Assembly (NCBI GenBank): GCA_002451435.1
Contig: DKCF01000020.1
Span: 1-50,115 of the forward strand
Direction of reading: 5' to 3'
Source: Bifidobacterium sp. UBA6881
GTDB lineage: Bacteria; Actinomycetota; Actinomycetes; Actinomycetales; Bifidobacteriaceae
Length of the DNA stretch: 50,115 nucleotides
A program made the translations under genes and the position numbers. The notes beneath the pieces were generated by a model. The model saw only the letters and a list, made by a program, of their open reading frames with translations, had not been told where the DNA came from and searched no databases. Of this stretch, positions 33,094-40,678 are shown in pieces. Positions within the stretch are counted from its first letter, which is position 1; each line of letters begins with the position of its first letter.

Positions 33094-34212
33094 TCACATC
33101 GGCATGCGCATCAACGATTCGGCCAGGTTCCTGAAGGTCTCGCCGACGCCGTCCGCGCGAAGCGCCCCATCCTCGTTGAGCACCGCGGGGCGTCCCGCCT
33201 CGCCGGTTTCGCGCAGTTCCGGATCAAGCGGCAGCTGCGCCAGCAACGGCACGTCATGGCCCAAAGCGGCGCTCAACTGCTCGGATACGCGTTGGCCTCC
33301 GCCTTCGCCGAAGATCCTGAGCTTCTCGCCTTTGTGCTCGTAGTAGCTCATGTTCTCCACGACGCCGCGAACCTTCATCGGCACCTGCAACGCGACCAGA
33401 CCGGAACGCACCGCCACGTCGGAGGCCGAGGGCTGCGGCGTGGTGACGACCACCAGCTCGGCGTTCGGCAGGGCCTGAGCCACGGAAATCGCCATGTCTC
33501 CGGTGCCGGGGGCCAGATCGAGCAGCAGCACGTCCGGCTCCCCCCACCACACATCGGAAAGGAACTGTTCCAAGGAACGCTGCAGGCGCGGTCCGCGCCA
33601 GAGAATCGCGCGGTCGGCGCCGGCGAACATGCCGATGGAGATGAGTTTGACACCCCATGCGGTGACCGGCATCAGCATGCCGTTGAGATTGGTCGGCTGC
33701 GTGTGCACGCCGAACAGGCGCGGCAGGGAGAAGCCGTAGATGTCGGCGTCGATGGCCGCGGTGTCGTAGCCGAGGGCCGCGAACGTCGCCGCGAGATTCG
33801 CGGTGACGGAGGATTTGCCCACGCCGCCCTTGCCCGACGCGATGGCGAAGATACGGGTTTTGACATCCGGTCTGTTGAACGGATTGCGGCGGCGTTCCGC
33901 CTTGAGTCCGGCCACCAGTTGGGTGAGTTTGTCGTGGCTCATGGAGCTGACGCTGATGTGCGGGACGAGCTTCGCGTCGGGATACGATTCGACCGCGCCG
34001 TTGATCTGGTTGGTGATGGTCTGCGAAAGCGGGCATCCTTCGACGGTCAGTTCCACGTCGATGTTCACATCGTATGCGCCTTCGGCATCGGCAGGCGTCG
34101 CCTTGATGGACGCTATCATGCCCAGATCGGTGATGGACCGGCCCAGTTCCGGGTCGATGACTTTGCTGAGTCGCTCATAGATGCGCCCTTCGATGGTGCG
34201 CTCGTCGGTCAT
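33094..34212 (-). CDS. mrp: Mrp/NBP35-type P-loop Fe-S carrier ATPase
   Basis: A 372-residue cytoplasmic protein. An N-terminal MIP18/DUF59 domain (about 1-95) precedes the deviant Walker A GKGGVGKSS at 127-135. Switch-type Asp residues lie in DADIYGFSLP and LLDLAPGTGD. The family helps assemble or carry Fe-S clusters. The C-terminal CxxC cluster-binding motif expected after VVENMSYY is absent: the segment reads VVENMSYYEHKGEKLRIFGEGGG. Some actinobacterial members share this loss, so cluster transfer by this copy is uncertain. ATG 34212 follows AAGGAGG. It lies 85 bp downstream of ligA on the same strand. Confidence 0.9.
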   Translation of the reverse strand: MTDERTIEGRIYERLSKVIDPELGRSITDLGMIASIKATPADAEGAYDVNIDVELTVEGCPLSQTITNQINGAVESYPDAKLVPHISVSSMSHDKLTQLVAGLKAERRRNPFNRPDVKTRIFAIASGKGGVGKSSVTANLAATFAALGYDTAAIDADIYGFSLPRLFGVHTQPTNLNGMLMPVTAWGVKLISIGMFAGADRAILWRGPRLQRSLEQFLSDVWWGEPDVLLLDLAPGTGDMAISVAQALPNAELVVVTTPQPSASDVAVRSGLVALQVPMKVRGVVENMSYYEHKGEKLRIFGEGGGQRVSEQLSAALGHDVPLLAQLPLDPELRETGEAGRPAVLNEDGALRADGVGETFRNLAESLMRMPM

Positions 34213-34297
34213 GTTTCCTCCTTGTGCCGCATATCAGAGTAGCGTCCGTCGGCACGGCACGCCAGATGGCCGTCGACCGCGCCGTCCGCTCCCGGCC

Positions 34298-37054
34298 TTA
34301 GATCAGGGTTCCTTCCTCATACTCCGTGTCTTCGCCGTCTTCGTCATCCGCATCGTTTCCGTTGGATGCGGCGGCGCGGGGCGTGACCGTTCCGGTGTCG
34401 AGCAATTGTCTGAACTGGTCCTCATCGAGCATGGGGATTCCCAGTTCCTCGGCTTTGGCGGCTTTGGAGCCGGCGTTCGCACCGACCACCACCCAGTCGG
34501 TTTTCCTGCTGACCGATCCGGCGGCCTTGCCTCCGCGGGAGACGATCGCCTCTTTGGCGGAGTCGCGGGAGAATTCCTCGAGGGACCCGGTGACCACCAC
34601 GGTTTTGCCCGCCAGAGTCTGTGGAAGCTCGCTTTTCCGCGCGTGAGCGACGCCCACGCCGGCGGATTTCCACGCGTCGAGCACCGCGCCGCGCCAATCG
34701 CCGGGCTCGCGGGCCGCGGCGAACCATGTGACGATGGATTCGGCGATTTCCGGTCCGATGCCGTCGATCTGCGACAGTTTTTCCGCATCCGCCTGCTCGA
34801 TGGCCTCCAGCGAGCCGAAGGCGTTGGCGATGGTGCGCGCGGTCGGCGGGCCGAGCCGCCGAATCGACAACGCCACCAGCACGCGCCACAGGTCGGCATG
34901 GCGTGCCTTGTCCATTTCGTCCAGCATTTTACGGGTGTTCTCGGCGGGGCGGATGTACACCGGCTGCACACTGACGGTACCCGTGCGGGAGGTCTTGGTC
35001 TCCTCACGAATTACCACGGCGTCCTCCGGCACCGTGTATTCCGGATACCGCGACGTTCCATCAGGTTCGTCTTTGCGCTTCCTCGCCGGCGTGGGGGCGG
35101 TCCAGAACGCGGGGACCTGATGCCACAACCCGGAACCGCCGATGCGTTTGCGCACCTTCTTGCGCCTGCCGTTGGCGCCGACGGTCTCATGGACTTCGAT
35201 GATCGGCGCCTCGCGCCACACGCGCACGTCCTTCAGGTCCGCGGACGACAGCGAGAACAATCCCGCCTCGCTCGACAGCACCGGTGTCTGCGGTTCGGGA
35301 AGACTCAGACCCGCCAACGGCTCGTAGGGGTCGGGCTCCTCCCCCGGCTTGACGATGATTTCGGTGATGTTCGGCGCGTAGGTCTCCACGGAATCCGGCC
35401 GGTTCTCCTCCGGATTCGTCAGCGCCACCGCCGACTGGTCCCCCAGATGTTCGATGTCGAACGCTTTGCGGGACGCCAAGTTGATGATGCGTTCGGTCAG
35501 CTGCGCCGGGCAGGATTCCACGTTGGGGCAGCGGATGTCCTTGTCGCCTTCCTTGGCCGGGGCGAGCCGCGTGCCGCACGACGGGCATCGCGTGGGCATG
35601 ACGAACCTGCGCAGCTCGTCTTCGCGCCCCTTGCGGCGTTCCAGCACCGGCCCCACGAGTTCCGGAATCACGTCGCCGGCCTTGCGTACCACGACGGTGT
35701 CGCCGATGAGCACGCCTTTGCGCTCGACCTCGAACGGGTTGTGCAATGTGGTTCTGGATACGGTGGACCCGGCGACGTACACGGGTTTGAGCACCGCCAC
35801 CGGCGTCACGCGTCCGGTGCGCCCCACCTGCACGGTGATGTCGAGCAGTTCGGTGTTGACCTCCTCCGGCGGATACTTGTAGGCGATGGCCCAGCGTGGC
35901 GCGCGCGAGGTGGCGCCGAGCGAACGCTGCAGTCCCAAATCGTCCACTTTCACGACGATGCCGTCGAGCGCGTGCTCGATGTCGCCGCGGTGCTCGCCGT
36001 AATATTCGATCATGTCGAGGATCTGTTGGAACGACGTGACCTCGCGGTTGTGCGGGGAGACGGGAACGCCCCATTTCCTGTACAGCTCGTAGGCCTCGGA
36101 CTGGTCGTTGACCACGTCATGGCCGTCGTTCGCGCGGCCGGCGCCCCAACGCAGCGAACCGATGCCATGCGCGTAGAAGCTCAGGCGGCGCGTCGCCGTG
36201 ACGCGCGGATCCTTCTGACGCAGACTGCCCGCGGCCGCATTGCGAGGATTGGCGAACGGCGCGCGTCCCGCATCCTCGTTCTCGTTGTTCAATGTGTGGA
36301 AATCGTCCCAACGCATGAACACCTCGCCACGGACCTCCACGAATTCGGGAATGTCCTCGTCCGGTCCGGAAAGGTTCTGAGGGATGGTGGAGATGGTGCG
36401 CACGTTGAGCGTGATGTCCTCGCCGGTCACGCCGTCGCCGCGCGTCAACCCCTGTTCGAGCACCCCGTTGCGGTAGATGAGGTTCAGCGCGAGACCGTCG
36501 ATCTTGACCTCGCAGGTCATCGGCAGCGGTTTCGACTCGGGCCAGTCGAGTGCGCGCAGCACGCCGTCGTACCATTCCCGAAGCTCCTCGATGGAGAACA
36601 CGTCATCGAGGCTCATCATACGCGAGGGGTGGCGCACGGAGGCGAAATCGTTGGAGAACGTGCCGCCCACGCGATGCGTCGGAGACTGCGGCGAATCCAA
36701 TGACGGGAATTGCGCCTCCAACGATTGCAGGCAGCGCAGCCGCGCGTCGTACGCGGCGTCGGATGAGACCGGCGCATCGTCGATGTAGTATGCGATCTGG
36801 TCGGATTCCACCCATGCCGCGACGCGCGCCCACAGGCGAGCGGCCTCGGGAGCCTCCATGGCCGCGATGTCGAGACGGTCGAGACGCATCGCGTCCGCGT
36901 CGGTCGGCTGCAATGCGGCGATCCACGCGTCGCTGCCGGGCGCCAGTCCCGCCAATCCGCCCTCGCCGACGACGACGGCCCCCGATTCGCCGCCATCCGT
37001 GTGCGGCGCGTCGAAATCCCATGCCAGCTGTTCGGAATCATCTTGACGAGTCAT
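34298..37054 (-). CDS. ligA: NAD-dependent DNA ligase with large internal insert
   Basis: Seals nicks in DNA using NAD+. At 918 residues it is about 250 longer than typical LigA. An extra N-terminal ~45 residues precede the Ia domain. The nucleotidyltransferase lysine is K184 in KIDG (184-187), followed by the OB fold. A Cys4 zinc finger is in RCPSCGTRLAP...RCPNVESC. The HhH region then has an insert of roughly 150 residues (about 540-700), Pro/Arg/Lys/Glu-rich. The HhH repeats resume at MLDEMDKARH, and a BRCT domain ends the protein. ATG 37054 is preferred to GTG 37063; both have a weak ribosome site. A GATAAT -10 sequence lies about 35 bp upstream. Confidence 0.94.
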   Translation of the reverse strand: MTRQDDSEQLAWDFDAPHTDGGESGAVVVGEGGLAGLAPGSDAWIAALQPTDADAMRLDRLDIAAMEAPEAARLWARVAAWVESDQIAYYIDDAPVSSDAAYDARLRCLQSLEAQFPSLDSPQSPTHRVGGTFSNDFASVRHPSRMMSLDDVFSIEELREWYDGVLRALDWPESKPLPMTCEVKIDGLALNLIYRNGVLEQGLTRGDGVTGEDITLNVRTISTIPQNLSGPDEDIPEFVEVRGEVFMRWDDFHTLNNENEDAGRAPFANPRNAAAGSLRQKDPRVTATRRLSFYAHGIGSLRWGAGRANDGHDVVNDQSEAYELYRKWGVPVSPHNREVTSFQQILDMIEYYGEHRGDIEHALDGIVVKVDDLGLQRSLGATSRAPRWAIAYKYPPEEVNTELLDITVQVGRTGRVTPVAVLKPVYVAGSTVSRTTLHNPFEVERKGVLIGDTVVVRKAGDVIPELVGPVLERRKGREDELRRFVMPTRCPSCGTRLAPAKEGDKDIRCPNVESCPAQLTERIINLASRKAFDIEHLGDQSAVALTNPEENRPDSVETYAPNITEIIVKPGEEPDPYEPLAGLSLPEPQTPVLSSEAGLFSLSSADLKDVRVWREAPIIEVHETVGANGRRKKVRKRIGGSGLWHQVPAFWTAPTPARKRKDEPDGTSRYPEYTVPEDAVVIREETKTSRTGTVSVQPVYIRPAENTRKMLDEMDKARHADLWRVLVALSIRRLGPPTARTIANAFGSLEAIEQADAEKLSQIDGIGPEIAESIVTWFAAAREPGDWRGAVLDAWKSAGVGVAHARKSELPQTLAGKTVVVTGSLEEFSRDSAKEAIVSRGGKAAGSVSRKTDWVVVGANAGSKAAKAEELGIPMLDEDQFRQLLDTGTVTPRAAASNGNDADDEDGEDTEYEEGTLI

Positions 37055-37160
37055 CGCCACCACTTTCCATTTCCGTCATTCAAAAACCGCTATATTATCG
37101 CACATTCGAAAGTCCCTCCGGCCCGGCGACCTACGGCTGCCGGACCGTCGGCGCCATTGA

Positions 37161-37192
37161 GGATCCACGTATGTTTGGACGTACGTGGATCC
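37161..37192. repeat. Perfect 11-bp hairpin after the orphan gene
   Basis: GGATCCACGTA (37161-37171) and TACGTGGATCC (37182-37192) flank a ten-base loop. It lies 9 bp beyond the stop of the 1,135-residue gene and upstream of ligA. No T tract is present. A probable transcript end for the orphan gene, weaker than the other terminators here. Confidence 0.5.
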
Positions 37193-37200
37193 CGCGGACC

Positions 37201-40200
37201 TCAGTTGTTCAGCGACCTGAGGAACTGGGTCTGCACCACGTCGGCGCCGTCGCGGCCGTCGTCGTCCATGCGCGCGGCGGCCACCGACAGCGTGCGCGCC
37301 GGAACGAACATGCCTTCGTCCACGCAGACGCGCGCGGCCTCGCGCACCAGGGACGCCACCTGGGTGTTCGGCCATACCGGCAGTCCGGCCTCGGCCAGCA
37401 CATGCATGGCTTCGGGAACGTTGGTGGGGACCGGAATGCATTGCGACCTCGTGCGCGAGATAAGTTCCTGCAATTCGTCCTCCAGCATGGCGATGCGTCC
37501 CGGGGCGATCTCGTCGCTCATGATGTACGCGGCGGCCGCGATGTCAAAGCGGTCGCACATCCATTCCGCGTAGGCGAGACGGTAGTAGGCGAACGACGCA
37601 TCCTCACGGTCGAGCGCCACATGCAACGCGTTCAGGCATGCGGCTCGGGCGGAGTCCCAATCCTCGGCACGCGCCAGCTGCACGGCGAGCTTGAGGTGCG
37701 ACAGCGGATAGGCCGGCGCGTAGCGGACCATCGCGTTGAGATGCGGCAAGGCCGCGTCCACGCCCTTGATCTGCGCCAGGATGTCGGACAGCTCCATGTG
37801 CGTGTAGAACAGGTTGTCCGGAACCAGCACGGTGCGTTCGCCCTCCGTGGCGAACATGCGGTTGTAGATGACGCGCTCCGCATAGGAGTTGAAGTACCTC
37901 GGCACGCCGGGATTGTCGGCGTACAGCCGGTCCACGCGCTCCACGGCGTGTTCGGCGCATTCGATGGCCTGGTCGATCTGCCCGGAGAAGAGCATGTCGC
38001 GGGCCTTGAGCCGCTCGGCGTCGAGTTCGTCGGCGAGGGTGAAGGAGAAGTCGGGAGTGTCCTTGCCGTCGATCAGTGCGCTGGTCACCTGCGGGGCGAG
38101 TTCGGTCAATTCCGGGTCGCCGATGGCGTTGACGATGCCCATCGCCTTCTGGGCCTTGACGACCGATGGCGTGCCGGAGTCCGAGGCGAGCCGATGGAAC
38201 TCCCCCACCGCGCGTTGCAGCAGGTCCACGCGTTGGATCGACAGGCCGGACACGTTGCCGCAACCGAACAGCTTCGCGTCACGTTCATCGAATTCGATGT
38301 CGGAAAGCTCCGGTTCCTCCTGGCTTCCCGCCGGGGAGAACCGGCTGTCGCGCAGGTCGAAGGTGGCGTCGACGGGCTTCAACGCGCCCATGCCGTCCAC
38401 ATCCATCTCGGCGTCGAACATGCGGTAGGTGCCGGTCGGGTCGGCGAGGCCGTATTCGCGCAGACGCGCGAGGAACTCGTCGCGGGTGAACGTGACCGTC
38501 ACCAGATTGCGCACGGTCGGGTTCCTGCGCAGCTGGCTCATGGGGTCGTCATCGTCCAGCTGGCCGTCCGCGGGATCATCGCCGATCATGCCGGCGTCGG
38601 AGGAACCGCCATCCTGGGATTCCGGGGAGTCTCCCGGAACCGCGAACGCCATCTCGTCGAGGTCGACGTCCTTCATCAGGTCCTCGAACCGGCTGTCGAT
38701 GGAATCGCCATCCGCGTCGCCATCAGCAGGGGTCGTTCCATTCGCGCGGTCGGCGGCCTTCGTCGAATCGGTGGGTTCCCCGGTCTGCTGAGACAAATCG
38801 GAGGAATGCGGGGCGCCCGGCTGGGATGGGTCGCCGTGGAAGTCCCCGTCTTTCGGATCGGCTTTGGATCCGGAGGTGCCGACTTCGCCCGCGCGGATGC
38901 GCTCGAACGCGTTCAGCGCCTCGCTCATCAGCTCGCTGATCGCCGAATTCTGTTCGGCCACCGCCTCTTCGAGCCCGATCGAATCGATGTGCAACGCCAC
39001 CCGGCGGATATTGGGGTCCGCGCCGAAGCTCAGCGCGGCCATCATCAGGCCGACGCGAAGGTTGTAGTCGGCGCTCATGCGTGCGCGTTCGGCTCCTTTC
39101 ATCTCGACCCAGGCGTGCTTGGAGGCGTCGTACCGGGTCGACGGCATCATGGACACGCCGGCGGAGGTGAAGCCGATGGCCATGTTGCCGTCCTTGAGGC
39201 TGCACCGAAAATCCACATCGAAACGGTACGGGAGGCGCAGGCTGCGCAGCAGCTTCGCCATGGTTCGGCGGTACACCCATTCCGAACCTCCATCGGCGCC
39301 GTTCCCGTCGCGCCGCGCCGAGTCCTTCGCATCCTCGGCGATGCCGCGGCGTGTTTCGGCGGCGAAGTCCAGCATGCGGTTAACCGCCTGCATGCCTTCC
39401 TCTTGGTCGTTGTCGAGAATCGCGCCGAACTGGTCGTCCGGCTTCAGCGCGATCAACGCCGGATTCTCCAACAGGGCGCGGTCGATCTGCGCCGCCTCCG
39501 CGCGGGTCACCGTGTCTTCCGTGGGCAGCGCACCGATGCGCGCGTTGCGTTCCAGCCACGAGCTGACCGCCGCGAAGCGGTTGAGGTTCCCTTCGATGTT
39601 GAGCGCGCGCAGCGACGCCGCGAACGGCAGCGTGGAGTCCCACGTGAAGAAATAGCATCCGGAATAGCTGGACGTATACAGGCGCAGCGGCTCCGCGCCG
39701 TGCACGGCCTCGAGCCCTTGGTCGGTGTCGAGCGCATGCGCCTCGCGCATCAGGTCGGCGAAATACTCCTCGAGCCCGGAGACCCGCATGTCGCGCGAGC
39801 GGGCGCTCATGGTGTCGCGGATGGATCTGCGGATCGCTCCCATGGGGGCCTCGCGGTTGAGTCTGCGGAAGATGTTGCCCGAACCGAAGCCCACAAGAAG
39901 GCCGTTCATCTGCGGCAGCATGTAGGTCGTGAAGAAGGCGACGGCGACGGCGTCCCGGTATTCGAGATCGTACCGCATGGATTCGGACAGTTTGGCGCGC
40001 GTCTGCTCCAAAGTGTAGCGGTCGCCCACCTTCAGCCATGAGGCGAGCCATATCATGCGGCCGTCGGGCATGCGTCCCACCACGCCGCCCTGCGAGGCGC
40101 GCAGCCTCTTCGGATCGCGCTTCGCGGCGTGGCCGAACCGGGGTCCGTCCGGTATCGTGACGGTCTCCTCCTTGATGAACGCGAAACGCGGTTCGAGCTC

Positions 40201-40608
40201 CTGCACGTCCATCGCCGGATCGGTTCCGGCGAACACGCGAGCCTTGCTGTCGGCCAGCGCGATTTGCGCGAAGTGGCTGTCGTCGGTGAACAGTCCGATG
40301 GAGAATGCGCGTCCTTTGGTCTGCGGGAGTTGTGCCCAGCCGAGTCTGAGACGTCCGGGCACGCCGTCGAGTCCGTCGAGGATGCGGCGTTTGATGAGCG
40401 GGTTGAGGTGGATGGCGTTGCGGGTGAGTTCGTCGACGATGTCGTCCGGTGCGCCGAGCGCCTTGCCGAAGGGGTTGTGATGGCCGCCGTCGGTGGTCCG
40501 GGTGGCCTGTCGGATCAGGTTGGTTGCCTCGTGCCTGATGCGTGCGAGCATGTTCCGATGGTGGTCGGGGTGGTGTGCTGGTGCTGGTGTCGGTGTGTGA
40601 TGAGGCAT
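37201..40608 (-). CDS. Large protein of unknown function with C-terminal TPR-like repeats
   Basis: An 1,135-residue soluble protein that I do not recognise. Residues ~1-30 are His/Pro/Thr-rich. Residues ~45-560 form what looks like one or more globular domains (e.g. GLFTDDSHFAQIALADSKARVF, then GSGNIFRRLNREAPMG). An acidic, Ser/Asp/Pro-rich linker lies at about 600-700. From ~850 to ~1,080 helical pairs such as AALPHLNAMVRYAPAYPLSHLKLAVQLARAEDWDSA look like TPR repeats. No signal peptide or membrane segment. Start ATG 40608 has GAAAGA upstream; a Met at residue 20 is an alternative. Divergent from the GT-C-like gene, only ~70 bp away. Function unknown. Confidence 0.75.
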   Translation of the reverse strand: MPHHTPTPAPAHHPDHHRNMLARIRHEATNLIRQATRTTDGGHHNPFGKALGAPDDIVDELTRNAIHLNPLIKRRILDGLDGVPGRLRLGWAQLPQTKGRAFSIGLFTDDSHFAQIALADSKARVFAGTDPAMDVQELEPRFAFIKEETVTIPDGPRFGHAAKRDPKRLRASQGGVVGRMPDGRMIWLASWLKVGDRYTLEQTRAKLSESMRYDLEYRDAVAVAFFTTYMLPQMNGLLVGFGSGNIFRRLNREAPMGAIRRSIRDTMSARSRDMRVSGLEEYFADLMREAHALDTDQGLEAVHGAEPLRLYTSSYSGCYFFTWDSTLPFAASLRALNIEGNLNRFAAVSSWLERNARIGALPTEDTVTRAEAAQIDRALLENPALIALKPDDQFGAILDNDQEEGMQAVNRMLDFAAETRRGIAEDAKDSARRDGNGADGGSEWVYRRTMAKLLRSLRLPYRFDVDFRCSLKDGNMAIGFTSAGVSMMPSTRYDASKHAWVEMKGAERARMSADYNLRVGLMMAALSFGADPNIRRVALHIDSIGLEEAVAEQNSAISELMSEALNAFERIRAGEVGTSGSKADPKDGDFHGDPSQPGAPHSSDLSQQTGEPTDSTKAADRANGTTPADGDADGDSIDSRFEDLMKDVDLDEMAFAVPGDSPESQDGGSSDAGMIGDDPADGQLDDDDPMSQLRRNPTVRNLVTVTFTRDEFLARLREYGLADPTGTYRMFDAEMDVDGMGALKPVDATFDLRDSRFSPAGSQEEPELSDIEFDERDAKLFGCGNVSGLSIQRVDLLQRAVGEFHRLASDSGTPSVVKAQKAMGIVNAIGDPELTELAPQVTSALIDGKDTPDFSFTLADELDAERLKARDMLFSGQIDQAIECAEHAVERVDRLYADNPGVPRYFNSYAERVIYNRMFATEGERTVLVPDNLFYTHMELSDILAQIKGVDAALPHLNAMVRYAPAYPLSHLKLAVQLARAEDWDSARAACLNALHVALDREDASFAYYRLAYAEWMCDRFDIAAAAYIMSDEIAPGRIAMLEDELQELISRTRSQCIPVPTNVPEAMHVLAEAGLPVWPNTQVASLVREAARVCVDEGMFVPARTLSVAAARMDDDGRDGADVVQTQFLRSLNN

Positions 40609-40678
40609 GTGTCCATTCTTTCAATGCAATGCGACATGCGGCTATTAGAATAATGACGTGGCTTTTTCGAAGGAACGT
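40609..40678. promoter_or_regulatory. Short divergent promoter region
   Basis: The ~70 bp between the orphan gene and the GT-C-like gene must hold both promoters. On the plus strand TAGAAT (40646-40651) ends 6 nt before a GTG and 27 nt before the chosen ATG. The region is AT-richer than its surroundings. A shared control of the two divergent genes is plausible but not shown. Confidence 0.4.

Noticed and set aside
34181..36703. An 840-codon plus-strand frame opposite ligA
   Set aside because: ligA carries all catalytic motifs on the minus strand; the mirror frame shows no motif and is His/Arg/Gly-rich.
36550..40041. A plus-strand open frame of over 1,100 codons opposite the 1,135-residue orphan and the start of ligA
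   Set aside because: It crosses two genes on the other strand and its composition (Arg/His/Gly-rich, no hydrophobic core) is that of a shadow frame.
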